NCBI GenBank assembly: GCA_963621575.1
Contig: CAVFEH010000005.1
Span: 1 to 64,000 of the forward strand
Source: UBA1724 sp963621575
GTDB taxonomy: Bacteria; Verrucomicrobiota; Lentisphaeria; Oligosphaerales; Oligosphaeraceae
DNA: 64,000 nt
Reading direction: 5' to 3'
The notes below the pieces were generated by a model. The model was not told where the DNA came from, did no database searches, and was given only the letters and a program-made list of their open reading frames with translations. The translations under genes were made by a program, and so were the position numbers. Positions 8,505-17,809 of the stretch are shown piece by piece (the stretch's first letter is position 1; each line of letters opens with the position of its first letter).

Positions 8505-10757
8505 CTACGCCAGTGTGGCCTGGAGCTTGTCGGCGAGGGAGGCCAGTTTGTCGGTGTAATAGGCGATATTTTCGTCGCGGCTGGCGGGGTCGGCCTCTTC
8601 TTCCAGCTTTGCGTTTTCGACCACGGAGACGGACTTCTTTGTGCCGGTGACATAGTACCGGAGGGAGTCTCCTGCGGCGTAGGTGCGGGCCTTTGCGCGG
8701 GCGGCCAGTTCATAGACGGCGGAGCGCTTGCCTTTTCCGGAGCCGAGCGCCTTCTGGTAGGAGTCCACGGATTGGGTGAGGTTCTCCTTCTTCAGGAAGT
8801 CGGACAAGGGGAGGGCGTGTTCGCGGATCTTCTGGAGATACTGTTCCCGGAGGGGCGTCAGGTCGTGGTTGTCCTGCAGGAGGATTTGGTGGAGCGCCTC
8901 GCGGATGAACCGCTGGAGGAAGGGTTCCAGGCCGCGGGAGCGCAGTGCGGCGCCGTGGAGGGAGATCTTCCCGTTGTCCTCCAGGAGGGCGTAGTTCTTG
9001 CTCTTGTAGGAGAACATGGCGGCGAAGACGCCGTCCAGCTCCACCTCGATGCCCTGTGGCAGGAATTGCTGGATCCGCGCGCGCATCTCCCCGGTCTGGA
9101 CGCCCCCGGGGGGCTGGAAGTAGATTCCATCGGTGTCCATCTCCAGAATGCGGGCCTTTTGTTCTTCCAGGAGGACCTTCATGTGCTCCAGGATGGCGCG
9201 GCCCTCGGCGGTGACCTTCTGCGCCAGCGTGTAGTCGTTGAAGGTGCCCTGGGCGAATCCCAGATACCCGTAGAAGGAGTTGATGAGGATCTTGAAGGAG
9301 TTCTGGAGCGCCTGGAATTCCTTTTTCTCCTCGGGAGTGGGGGCTGTCCTGGCGGCGTCCTTTGCCTGGAGGCGGAATTCCCTAAAGTGCTCCAGCAAAT
9401 GGATGAAGACGCCCAGGGGATCCCGGGCGGGGGACTGCCGTTCCTTCAGGAGCACGGACGGGTACAGGGAGCGCACATCCAGGTGCCAGGCGGGCCGGAA
9501 GACGCCGATGCTCTCCACGGAGGTGAGGGCGCCTTCGAAGGACACGGGGCTTTGGGGGGCGGGGAGGGCGGCGCCACGGGCCAGATATGCAGCGCAGAGC
9601 ATGGCGTCGATGCGGGTGGCGTTTCCGCGGACAACGCAGTTCTGGTAGGTGACGGGCAGAAGCTGTGTCTGGTAGAAGTAGCTGGGGGAGAGGATCCGGG
9701 AGAGTCCGTCGGTCTCCCGGACGTCGTCCAGATTGTATTCCGCCAGCCGTGCGGGGTCCTGGTCGTAGAGGGCGGAGATCTCGTTGCCGGGCACATAGAC
9801 GCGGCCCTCCCGGGCGATGCCGAAGTGCCGGGCGCAGGGTTTCAGGCCGTAGGACTCCAGGTCACGGCGGGAGACATCGTAGAGCATGACCAGGTGGTAG
9901 GTGTCGACGACGTGCCGTCCGTAGATGTCGTACCGGCGGTAGTTGACGATCTTTTCGGCGATGGAGAGGCGGCTGGGGCGCCCTTTCGCAATGGCGCCGT
10001 TGCGTCCCAGGGCGAAGGGGATCTTGTGGAGCCTGCAGCGCTTTTCCAGGTAGTCCAGATCGAAGGAGAAGATATTGTGTCCCTCGAGGACATCGGGGTC
10101 CTGCCTCTGGATGCGGTCGACCATGGTCCGCAGGAGTCCCGCTTCGCCGCCGCATTGCGCCTCGGTGAGGCACTCTTCATAGCCCGTGGAGTCTTTCAGG
10201 GCCACCATGAAGACGATGTCGTCGGGATTCTTGGCGTCGCAGAAGACGCCGGGGCGGCTGGATCGGCACTCGATATCCAATTGCATGCGGCGCAGCTGGG
10301 AGAACTCCATTCCCCGGAAAAGGCGGATCTGCCGGTCCATGATGGCCTGCTGGACGCCCCGGTCGAAGACGCGGTAGGGCGCCAGGGGGGCGGAGGGACT
10401 CTGCCCCGTGAGATCCTTCAGGGTCTTGAGCGCCTCGTCGAATTTTTCCCATGAGTCGAAGCGCACACGGCAACGATGGAAGCCCTCGCCGGACAGGGGC
10501 TCCGCGTGGGCGCCCGCGCCGAATGCCTCCGCGAGTTGGGTCCCCGCAGTCAGAAGCCACGGGGAATACGGTTCCCGCAGGACGCGGGTCTCCCTCCCGT
10601 CCTCGGAACGCTGGAAGAGCTCCAGGGAGCCATCGGGGGCGATTTCCGCCGCCACAATGCGGGGCAGCGCTGCGGGTATGACGCGTTCCAGGTCGGATAA
10701 AGACATGGTGGTGGAAAAGGGAGCCGGGAGGGATTCGCAAAGGGAAGGGTTGGCCAT
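8505..10757 (-). CDS. Family B DNA polymerase with 3'-5' exonuclease
   Basis: A 750-aa B-family DNA polymerase of archaeal/Pol II type. Proofreading motifs are all present: Exo I DIE (161-163), Exo II EGHNIFSFDLDYL (about 225-237) and Exo III YNLDD (341-345). Polymerase motif A is DVRSLYPS (427-434), motif B is KILINSFYGYLG (489-500), and motif C is MDTDG (540-544) with both catalytic Asp residues. The usual motif C is YGDTDS, so the Tyr and Ser positions differ. Both activities therefore look intact. In bacteria such enzymes act in lesion bypass or replication restart. It lies downstream of an ABC1 kinase-like gene with a 123-base gap. An alternative ATG at 10706 (MSLSDLERV) would remove 17 residues; neither start has a clear ribosome site. 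Confidence 0.93.
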   Translation of the reverse strand: MANPSLCESLPAPFSTTMSLSDLERVIPAALPRIVAAEIAPDGSLELFQRSEDGRETRVLREPYSPWLLTAGTQLAEAFGAGAHAEPLSGEGFHRCRVRFDSWEKFDEALKTLKDLTGQSPSAPLAPYRVFDRGVQQAIMDRQIRLFRGMEFSQLRRMQLDIECRSSRPGVFCDAKNPDDIVFMVALKDSTGYEECLTEAQCGGEAGLLRTMVDRIQRQDPDVLEGHNIFSFDLDYLEKRCRLHKIPFALGRNGAIAKGRPSRLSIAEKIVNYRRYDIYGRHVVDTYHLVMLYDVSRRDLESYGLKPCARHFGIAREGRVYVPGNEISALYDQDPARLAEYNLDDVRETDGLSRILSPSYFYQTQLLPVTYQNCVVRGNATRIDAMLCAAYLARGAALPAPQSPVSFEGALTSVESIGVFRPAWHLDVRSLYPSVLLKERQSPARDPLGVFIHLLEHFREFRLQAKDAARTAPTPEEKKEFQALQNSFKILINSFYGYLGFAQGTFNDYTLAQKVTAEGRAILEHMKVLLEEQKARILEMDTDGIYFQPPGGVQTGEMRARIQQFLPQGIEVELDGVFAAMFSYKSKNYALLEDNGKISLHGAALRSRGLEPFLQRFIREALHQILLQDNHDLTPLREQYLQKIREHALPLSDFLKKENLTQSVDSYQKALGSGKGKRSAVYELAARAKARTYAAGDSLRYYVTGTKKSVSVVENAKLEEEADPASRDENIAYYTDKLASLADKLQATLA

Positions 10758-10880
10758 GGGGGCGTGCCGGACCCCGCTCCGGAATCTTCCGGCGCCTTCC
10801 TCAAATGCGCCGGAGTCGCGTGCAAGGGCCTCGCGGATACGGCTCCAAGCTGCGGACTGCGAAGCGTGCGCGCCGCCGCG

Positions 10881-12554
10881 CTAGTCGTGCGCCAGCTCCA
10901 GGAGGAGGAATGCGGCCAGGAGGATTCCGAAGGCGAGTCCCAGTGCGCCGAGGATGGAGAGGCCGTTCCAGAGGGGTGGAATTTTGAGCCCCAGCAGGAG
11001 CGTGGAGTTCAGGAGGATGCCGGCCGTGAGGATCGCGGTGCTTTTCTGGCGCTGCCGGCGGTTGTAGATGCGGAGGAATTCCTCCATCTGGGGGAATTCC
11101 TGACGGAAGGTGAGGCGTCCCTCTTGGAGTTGCGTGGTGATCGTGCGCAGATGCGCAGGGGCGCGGGAAACCAGTTCCAGCACTTCCAGGAGGTCCTCCA
11201 GGCGCTGGTGGACGGACTTTTTGGGGGAGAACTGGTGGATCGCCACGTTCATGAGAGCGGGGCGCAGCTGCTTCTCCAGGTCGTAGTCCGGATTGAGTTT
11301 CCGGAGGAATCCATCCGCGATGCCCAGCGCTCGGACCATGAGGTAGATATGGGGTTTCATGGCGATGCGCAGTCTTCGGCAGACCCCGAAGAGCTGCTGG
11401 ATGGCGGCGGGGACATCCAGCTGGCTGAGGGGACCGTAGAAGTGCTGGTCCAGGAATTCGCTCATGGCGCATTCCAGGTCGTCGGCGTTGGGCTCCTCGT
11501 CGTAGTCGCAGAGTCGCAGGAGGAGTTGTGCGGCGTGCTGTTCGTTGTGCTCCAGGATGCAGAGGATCAGGCGGCAGAAGAGTTTTCGTTCCTCCCAGGT
11601 GAGTCGCCCGCAGGAGCCGAAGTCCAGATAGCAGATCTTGTTGCCTGGCAGTGCATAGAGATTTCCCGGGTGGGGGTCTGCGTGGAAGAATCCGAAGTGG
11701 AAGATCTGCTTGAGCATCAGGGCGGCCACGGTCTCGGCGAGCGTCTCGGGGGAGAGTCCTGCCTCCCGGAGGGCCTGTGGCTGATCCAGCTTCAGACCCT
11801 CGATGAAGTCCATGGTGAGGACGTGGTCGGTGCAATAATTTTCGTGGACCCGCGGGACCACCACGCGGGGATCGTCCTGGAATTGCAGGGCGAAGCGGCG
11901 GATATTCCCGCGTTCGCAGTGGAAGCTTGCCTCTGCCTCCAGGGACTGCCGGAACTGCTTCACCACCCGCGGCAGCATGAGGAAGCGGAGGGAGGGGTTT
12001 CCCTGGTGGAACTGCTCCGCAAGGAACTCCAGCACATTCAGGTCCGCCTTGATATTCCGGAGGGCGCCGGGACGCAGGACCTTCACGAAGACCGCGGTGC
12101 CATCCTTGAGGACCGCGCGATATCCCTGGGAGAGGGAGGCGGCCGCCACGGGCTTCTCTTGGAATTCCTGGAAGAGCTCCTCCGGGGGGGCGCCGAGTTC
12201 CTTCTCCAGGATCTTCCGGACCTGGTCCTGGGGGAAGGGGGATACGCTGTCTTGCAGGAGCGCCAGCTCTGCCGCGCAGTCGGCCCCCACCAGATCCGGC
12301 CGGGTGGAGAGCATCTGGCCCAGTTTTACATAGACGGGCCCCAGCTCCTCCAGCACCTTCCGCAGCCGCGCGTAGAGGACCGCCGTGTCCTGGGGAGTCT
12401 CGTCGTCGTTCCGGAAGCGCCGGCGCACCAGGTGCCGGGTCCTTTGGAAGAAGACGCCCAGGCCATTCCGGAAGATCACCTCCAGGATGCGGCGCAACCG
12501 GGCCATGTTGGCGCAGGTGCGGTAGGTGGTGAACAGTGGCGAGAGGATTCCCAT
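10881..12554 (-). CDS. ABC1/UbiB-family atypical kinase, membrane-anchored
   Basis: A 557-aa protein of the UbiB/ABC1 (ADCK) family. Hallmarks are the KxGQ motif in VKLGQMLSTRPDL (77-80), an Ala-rich loop AAASLSQGY, the ATP-contacting Lys in VFVKVLRPG (158), the catalytic loop HADPHPGN (291-298) and DFG (311-313). Two C-terminal membrane helices (about 505-557) anchor it. UbiB proteins are ATPases needed for isoprenoid quinone synthesis or lipid distribution. No ubiquinone or menaquinone gene is nearby, so the substrate is unknown; I leave the gene unnamed for that reason. It starts 38 bases after the gspE stop, so it may be read through from the secretion cluster. Confidence 0.92.
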   Translation of the reverse strand: MGILSPLFTTYRTCANMARLRRILEVIFRNGLGVFFQRTRHLVRRRFRNDDETPQDTAVLYARLRKVLEELGPVYVKLGQMLSTRPDLVGADCAAELALLQDSVSPFPQDQVRKILEKELGAPPEELFQEFQEKPVAAASLSQGYRAVLKDGTAVFVKVLRPGALRNIKADLNVLEFLAEQFHQGNPSLRFLMLPRVVKQFRQSLEAEASFHCERGNIRRFALQFQDDPRVVVPRVHENYCTDHVLTMDFIEGLKLDQPQALREAGLSPETLAETVAALMLKQIFHFGFFHADPHPGNLYALPGNKICYLDFGSCGRLTWEERKLFCRLILCILEHNEQHAAQLLLRLCDYDEEPNADDLECAMSEFLDQHFYGPLSQLDVPAAIQQLFGVCRRLRIAMKPHIYLMVRALGIADGFLRKLNPDYDLEKQLRPALMNVAIHQFSPKKSVHQRLEDLLEVLELVSRAPAHLRTITTQLQEGRLTFRQEFPQMEEFLRIYNRRQRQKSTAILTAGILLNSTLLLGLKIPPLWNGLSILGALGLAFGILLAAFLLLELAHD

Positions 12555-12592
12555 GGACCGTCGGGTGGGGGGGATGGTGGAGTGCCGGCAGG

Positions 12593-14320
12593 CTAGCAGA
12601 CGCGGTGTACTTCGGCCAGGTCGGTGATGCCCTGGAGGACCTTCGCCAGGGCATCCTGCCGGAAGGGCGCCCAGCCCTCCCGCATGGCCTCTTCCCGCAG
12701 ACGGGAGTCGGGGCTGGCGGCGGAGATCAAGTCCCGGAGGGGTTCTCCGACCAGGAGGATTTCATAGACGCCCACGCGTCCCAGGTATCCGGTGCCGCGG
12801 CAATGGAGGCATCCGCCGGGGGTGGCCCGCCGCGGGGCGGTGAAGGGGATTCCCAGGGTCTTTGCGGCTTGTTCCAGCTCCTGGCGGTCCTGTGGGGAGA
12901 CCGTGTCGTCAAGGACGGCGCACTGGGGGCAGAGGCGCCGCACCAGCCGCTGCGCCAGCACCAGCCGGAGGCAGGTGCCCGCCAGGTCGGGCCGCACGCC
13001 CATGTTGATCAAGCGGTTTGCCGCGCCGATGGCGTCGTTGGTATGGAGGGTGGCGAGGACCAGATGCCCCGTCATGGCAGCCTGCACCGCCATCTCCGCG
13101 GTTTCGCGGTCGCGGATTTCTCCCACGAGGATGACATCCGGGTCGTGGCGCAGGATGGAGCGCAGGGCGCCGCCGAAGGTCAAGCCGATTTCGGCGTGGG
13201 TCTGGATCTGGGTGATGCCCGGGATGTCGTATTCCACGGGGTCCTCGACTGTGATGATTTTCAGGTCCGGACGCTCCTTCATGAGGTGTGTCAGGATGCT
13301 GTAGAGGGTGGTGGTCTTGCCGGAGCCGGTGGGGCCTGTGACCAGCATGAGTCCCGAGGTGCGGCGGAGCTGCTCCTGGAGGAGGGACAGATGACGCTCC
13401 GAGAATCCCAGGGAGCCCAGGTCTTTCAGGAGGGTTTCGCCGTTGAGAATTCTCAGGCAGAGGCTCTCGCCGTGGCGGGTGGGCAGCAGGGAGGCACGCA
13501 GGTCCCAGAGGGAGCCATTCCGCGCGAGACGAAGCCGCCCGTCGTGGGGGAGGCGCTTCTCGGCCAGATCCAGGTGCGCCAGGACCTTGATGCGGGAGAT
13601 GATGGCGTCGGAGAGCGATTCCATGCCCTTCGGCGTGGGGACGTCCTGCAGGAGTCCGTCCACGCGGAAGCGCAGCCGCAGGCCATTGGCGAAGGGCTCC
13701 AGGTGGATGTCGGTGGCGCGGGCGTCCAGGGCGGCATACAGGATGTCATTGACCAATCCGCTGACGGAGTCGTTCTCCGGGGGATTCTGGAGGGCGGCGC
13801 GGTTTTCTTCCGCCGCGTCGGAGGTTTTTCCCTCGTGGTGGGAGCCCCCGGGGCCCTCCTTGCGCTGGCTCTGGATGCGGCGGATCTTTTCGGCGCCCAA
13901 TCCGTAGAGGCGCTGGCGCTGTTGTGCCAGGCGTGTGGGGGTGACCAGGAATGGCTGGCAGGGGATTCCCAGCAGCAGGTGGAGCTGCTCCAGCTGTCCC
14001 GGTGCCGGCGGATGGGCGAATGCCATCTGGAGCATGCCGTCCCGCAGAGATAGGGGCAGGGCCTGGAAACGGGAGGAGAGTTGCTCGGGGACCTTCTTCA
14101 GGGCGTCGGCGGAGACCTCCGACAACTCTTCCACGGTGGCCAAGGGGATGCCCGAGAGGTCGGAGAGGGCGTGGTAGAGGGTCTCCTCGGAGCAGAGCTC
14201 CAGAGACAGAATGGCCTCCTCTGGGGACTGCCCCGTGCGGCGGCAGCGGTTCTCCGCGGCCAGCGCCTGGGAGGCGGAGATGGCCTTCTCCGAAAGCAGT
14301 TTGTCCAGTAGGGGAGCCAT
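12593..14320 (-). CDS. gspE: Type II secretion / pilus assembly ATPase GspE
   Basis: A 575-aa hexameric traffic ATPase. The start at 14320 (MAPLLDKLL) was chosen because the frame upstream of it overlaps the preceding gene and shows no homology. The N-terminal MshEN/GspE N-domain covers about 1-150. The ATPase has Walker A GPTGSGKTT (329-337), an Asp box ITVEDPVEY, Walker B VILVGEIRD (396-404), a His box LATLHTND (422-429) and a tetra-Cys zinc element CPQC...CLHC (464/467 and 504/507). It powers pseudopilus extension at the inner membrane. It is the last gene of a D-L-M-C-E-like cluster; a GspF platform protein is not encoded in the window. Confidence 0.95.
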   Translation of the reverse strand: MAPLLDKLLSEKAISASQALAAENRCRRTGQSPEEAILSLELCSEETLYHALSDLSGIPLATVEELSEVSADALKKVPEQLSSRFQALPLSLRDGMLQMAFAHPPAPGQLEQLHLLLGIPCQPFLVTPTRLAQQRQRLYGLGAEKIRRIQSQRKEGPGGSHHEGKTSDAAEENRAALQNPPENDSVSGLVNDILYAALDARATDIHLEPFANGLRLRFRVDGLLQDVPTPKGMESLSDAIISRIKVLAHLDLAEKRLPHDGRLRLARNGSLWDLRASLLPTRHGESLCLRILNGETLLKDLGSLGFSERHLSLLQEQLRRTSGLMLVTGPTGSGKTTTLYSILTHLMKERPDLKIITVEDPVEYDIPGITQIQTHAEIGLTFGGALRSILRHDPDVILVGEIRDRETAEMAVQAAMTGHLVLATLHTNDAIGAANRLINMGVRPDLAGTCLRLVLAQRLVRRLCPQCAVLDDTVSPQDRQELEQAAKTLGIPFTAPRRATPGGCLHCRGTGYLGRVGVYEILLVGEPLRDLISAASPDSRLREEAMREGWAPFRQDALAKVLQGITDLAEVHRVC

Positions 14321-14340
14321 GGGAAAAAGTGGAAAGTGCG

Positions 14341-14934
14341 CTATTTGCGCTCCAGGGTGAAGACCCGCGTCTTTCCGTAGCCGATCGTCCCGGCGTCCTC
14401 GCCTTCCGGCGTGGAGAGCAGGAGCGCCTTTTCGGTGATGGCGCAGATTTGAACGCCGCAGTCCAGGGTGGCGCCGGGCTGGAGCCAGAGGGTTTGCCCT
14501 CCCTTTTCGGAATCGGAGATTTCCAGCTGTGCGTAGGTCTTTCCGGTGAGGGCCTTCCGGAGGGCGCGGTAGGTGACTGCGATCCTGCGTTGTGCGGGAG
14601 GCTGGGGCGCGGTGGTCTCTGTCTGTGCGGGCTTTTCCTGCGCGGGGGGCTGGACGGCCGCCTGGACGGCGGGTTTTGGCAGGGGGAAGCTTGCCTGGAA
14701 TGGGTTTCCGATGCCTTCCACGGGGAGCTTCTCCAGGAAGAAGGGGGTCTCCTGGCGCCAGGGAATCCATTCCGCGGGGGGGGGCAGCTCCCGGGACTGG
14801 GTGGGGGGCTCTTTCTCCTCGGGGAGGATCACCTGCCATGTCAGAACGCATCCGCCGAAAAGGACCAGCGCCAGGAAGAAGAGCTTTCGCTCGCCCCGGT
14901 GCAAAAGCATGGAGAGCAATCCGCTGTAGCTCAT
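14341..14934 (-). CDS. GspC/PilP-like inner-membrane linker of the secretion system
   Basis: A 197-aa bitopic protein: a short cytoplasmic N-terminus, one membrane helix (about 18-36, LFFLALVLFGGCVLTW), a Pro-rich periplasmic linker, and a C-terminal beta domain (about 115-197: RIAVTYRALRKALTGK ... GKTRVFTLERK) with the size and pattern of the GspC homology region or PilP that contacts the secretin. Sequence identity to a family was not visible by eye, so the call rests on topology and position between the GspM-like gene (4-base ATGA overlap at 14931) and gspE (20-base gap). Confidence 0.7.
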   Translation of the reverse strand: MSYSGLLSMLLHRGERKLFFLALVLFGGCVLTWQVILPEEKEPPTQSRELPPPAEWIPWRQETPFFLEKLPVEGIGNPFQASFPLPKPAVQAAVQPPAQEKPAQTETTAPQPPAQRRIAVTYRALRKALTGKTYAQLEISDSEKGGQTLWLQPGATLDCGVQICAITEKALLLSTPEGEDAGTIGYGKTRVFTLERK

Positions 14935-15866
14935 GGGGCCTCCTCCGGAATCACGGCGCCGGGGGGGGGCTCGGCATTGGCGTCGGCGGATTCCTCAACG
15001 GGGGTGCCGCCATGGGGATCCAGGAAGGCGCAGCATTGCACGGTGAAGAGATAGTGGTCCACCGCATTTTCGGCGTTCGCCAGAAGGGCTTCCGGGGGGG
15101 CGCTGCAGATGGCGAGCCGTTTCATGGGGAGGGCGCCGCGTTCGTCCTGGAGGGAGCCCAGGAATGCCAGGAAGGCCTCCATGGTGCCGGAGAAAGTGGC
15201 CTCCACGGGGAATTCCATCAGGAAGATTTGTCCGTCCGGGGTGTCCTGGAGGGTGTATGCCACTGGCGCGGGCGTGGCGGTCCGAACGCCGTTGGCCCTT
15301 TCGGCCAGCACGAGTCCGCCGGCGTGGGCGCGTTCCAGCATTTCCTGGAGGGTCCAGAGTCGCGCGATCGTTTGCCACACGGGCTGGTCGGCGGGGATTT
15401 CCCGCTCGGCGTCGAGGAGGGAGGAATCCAGGTCGTCGGCCTCGCCGGCGAATTGCGCGGCGATGCGTTCGTGGAGTTCCTTGTAGTCCAGGCGGGTGGC
15501 GCCGTAGATGAAGGCCATGTTGTCGGAGTAGCTTGCCTTCACATGGCTGTCCAGCAACGCCGTGTAATAGGCGGCGGTCTTTCGGGAGAGCTCCCGCAGC
15601 CCGGCGAAACCGGTGCCGGGGGCGCCCATGAGGGCCTCCTCGGCTTCCTGGAGGCGCTCCCGCAGGAGTTCCGCGTCACGGGGCAGCTCCAGCGCCTGGA
15701 AGCGGGCCTCCTTTCGCTCCACGCGGGCCTTTCCCTCAGCCAGCGCCAGGCGCCGGGGATGCAGCAGCACGCCGTAGGCCATCAGGAGCAGCGCCAGGGC
15801 GGCCAGGAAGGCCGTCAGCAACGTCCTGTGGGGAGCGGGCCAGTCTTTGCGGGTGGGGCGGAACAT
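14931..15866 (-). CDS. GspM/PilO-like inner-membrane assembly protein
   Basis: A 311-aa protein with one N-terminal membrane helix (about 15-36, LLTAFLAALALLLMAYGVLL), a coiled-coil stretch (about 42-80, Glu/Arg/Leu-rich) and a periplasmic ferredoxin-like domain, ending in a Pro/Glu-rich tail. This is the organisation of GspM or PilO, which pair with GspL/PilN under the secretin. It follows the PilM/GspL-like gene after 11 bases and overlaps the next gene by 4 bases, so translational coupling is likely. The family is inferred mainly from topology and gene order. Confidence 0.7.
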   Translation of the reverse strand: MFRPTRKDWPAPHRTLLTAFLAALALLLMAYGVLLHPRRLALAEGKARVERKEARFQALELPRDAELLRERLQEAEEALMGAPGTGFAGLRELSRKTAAYYTALLDSHVKASYSDNMAFIYGATRLDYKELHERIAAQFAGEADDLDSSLLDAEREIPADQPVWQTIARLWTLQEMLERAHAGGLVLAERANGVRTATPAPVAYTLQDTPDGQIFLMEFPVEATFSGTMEAFLAFLGSLQDERGALPMKRLAICSAPPEALLANAENAVDHYLFTVQCCAFLDPHGGTPVEESADANAEPPPGAVIPEEAP

Positions 15867-15877
15867 GGGAGCGTGGC

Positions 15878-17698
15878 TCAGGGCTGTTTGGGGCTTCGCA
15901 GGGGCCCCATGGAGGAGTGGATCCGGACGGGGCTCTCGCGGAAGGGGAGCTGGAGGAGGAAGAGCGCGTAGTCCCTTTTCAGGACATTCCGGTAGGTCTC
16001 CAGGAAGGTGCTCCAGGGCGTGAAGTACTGCGCGACGAAGTCCTGGGAGAGGAAGTCTGTGTAGTCGTCCACGCTGGTGAACAGGTCGGTGCGGTTCAGC
16101 TCGCCCTGGAATTCCTTGACGACCTGGTACCGGGCTTGTGCGGAGGCGGGGAGGACTCCGCCCGCGTACATGCGGGTGAGCAGCGGCATGGCGGTGACGG
16201 GCGTTGCCTGGGAGGGCAGGGCGGGCGGCGTCTCGGCGGGGTCCTCCGTCTTGGCGTTTCCTCCGGTGGCGGCCTTCTCAATGCCCAGTCCCAGGAAGGC
16301 GCCCCGGGCGGCGCCGCCATTCTCCCTGCGCGTGCCGTGGGTGGAGGAGTTTGAGGCCTTGGCGGCGTTGTTTTCGGCGAAGGAGAATTCGTCCGCGAGG
16401 TAGATGCACCAGGTGCCGTTCCGGGGAACGGGGGATGCCTGTTCCCATGCGCGGATGGTCTCGGCGAAGCGCCGGGTGCGCAGGGAGGCCTCGGCCATGG
16501 GGAGGAGTCGTTTCTGCAGTTCCTGCCCTTCCAGACGGGCGTCGTGGAGCCGTGGCGCCATCTCCAGGCACTGGTCCAGGAGGCTCTCCTGCCGGACCAG
16601 TTTGTCTTCTTCGGCCTGGAGCGTGGAGAGGCTGCTCAGGAAACACCATGCCAGAAAGGCCACGGCGAGGATGGCGGCCAGCGCCAGGAAGGGGAATTCC
16701 CGGAGACGCTCTTGCTGCCAGGCGAGCTGTCCGGGCAGCAGCGCAATGGGGAGGGCCGCCAGTCCCGCGGCCTGGAGGGCGGCGCCCAGCGGCAGGACGG
16801 CGGAGGGGCATTTCCCGTGGGCGCAGGGAAGGCCGTCGCGGAGCTCCGCGGCAAAATGCTGGCGGGGCACTCCCAGAATCTCCGCAGCGATCCCCAGTTC
16901 GGAGGACAGCGCTGCGGCGAACTCCTCCCGGAGGACGGCACTGCCGGAAAGCCAGAGACGCTCGGGGACCGCCAGGCGCGCTTCGCCGCTTTGGGTCAGA
17001 CGCCAGTTGCGCAGCGCATTCTGCAACTGGCGGGCGAGGGTGGCGGGATCGTCGGAGGGCGCTTCCAACACGCCCATGTGCTGCAGGACGCCGAGACGCA
17101 GAATCAGCAGAGTGGCGGCGCCCTCGCCGCCGTCCCAGTCCAGGGCCAGCTGGAGTCCCTCGGCCTGGAGAACCTTGGGCTCCAGGAAGGCCAGGGCGTT
17201 GTGGAGCGCCACGCCGTCGGGGGCCAGGGCCTTCAGCCGGATTTTCGCCTTCTGGCAGAGTGCCGCCCAGGGCGCCAGGGCGTCCTCCCGCGCCACGACC
17301 ACCAGGTGCGGGTTTTCCTGTCCCGGCATGGGGGGCAGGGGGCGGAAGTCGTAAAGGACGCCAGAGTGGCCGTCGCCGGCCATCTGGCCGGTCTGATAGG
17401 CTACCACTTCGGAGAGCTTCTCCTGGCTGCGGATGGGAGGAAGGTCCGAGGAGACTGCGGTGGCGAGTCGCTGCGGGAAGAGGCAGACGCAGTCATCGGA
17501 GGTGCCCCCGCGACGCGACAACCACTCCTCCGCGGCCTCAAGGCTTTCCCGCTCTCCCCGAATCCCCTCCTGACGCCAGGAAACACGGTGGAATTCCTCG
17601 ATTCGCCAATCGCCGCGGCGATTTCCGGAAAGCGCCAATAACGCGGCGCCCTGCTCACTCTGAAGCAGCCCAAGGTGGATTTTCCGGGAGTAAGTCAT
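15878..17698 (-). CDS. GspL/PilM-PilN-like protein of the secretion cluster
   Basis: A 606-aa protein. Residues 1 to about 320 resemble the actin-like cytoplasmic domain of PilM/GspL (MTYSRKIHLGLLQSEQGAALLAL at the start; LALDWDGGEGAATLLILRLG and LWLSGSAVLREEFAAAL as phosphate/adenosine-type loops). A membrane helix follows (about 338-358, FPFLALAAILAVAFLAWCFL), then a coiled coil and a periplasmic part. It therefore combines the PilM and PilN parts as GspL does. The C-terminal portion (about 430-606) is long for GspL and unfamiliar. It is 111 bases after gspD and 11 bases before the GspM-like gene, in one probable operon. It would recruit GspE to the inner-membrane platform. Confidence 0.75.
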   Translation of the reverse strand: MTYSRKIHLGLLQSEQGAALLALSGNRRGDWRIEEFHRVSWRQEGIRGERESLEAAEEWLSRRGGTSDDCVCLFPQRLATAVSSDLPPIRSQEKLSEVVAYQTGQMAGDGHSGVLYDFRPLPPMPGQENPHLVVVAREDALAPWAALCQKAKIRLKALAPDGVALHNALAFLEPKVLQAEGLQLALDWDGGEGAATLLILRLGVLQHMGVLEAPSDDPATLARQLQNALRNWRLTQSGEARLAVPERLWLSGSAVLREEFAAALSSELGIAAEILGVPRQHFAAELRDGLPCAHGKCPSAVLPLGAALQAAGLAALPIALLPGQLAWQQERLREFPFLALAAILAVAFLAWCFLSSLSTLQAEEDKLVRQESLLDQCLEMAPRLHDARLEGQELQKRLLPMAEASLRTRRFAETIRAWEQASPVPRNGTWCIYLADEFSFAENNAAKASNSSTHGTRRENGGAARGAFLGLGIEKAATGGNAKTEDPAETPPALPSQATPVTAMPLLTRMYAGGVLPASAQARYQVVKEFQGELNRTDLFTSVDDYTDFLSQDFVAQYFTPWSTFLETYRNVLKRDYALFLLQLPFRESPVRIHSSMGPLRSPKQP

Positions 17699-17809
17699 CG
17701 AGAGGGGTGGGGACGGTACTTTGGAAGGGGAAGCTGTGCCCTCGGCGGGGACCCCGCCCGGGGCGCCAAGAGGCGCCGCAATGGGGAGCCGGGAGTATGG
17801 CGGAGGCCG

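Noticed and set aside
14321..14851. N-terminal extension of GspE up to 14851
   Set aside because: It would overlap the whole GspC-like gene and is Arg/Pro-rich. Homology to GspE begins at MAPLLDKLL.
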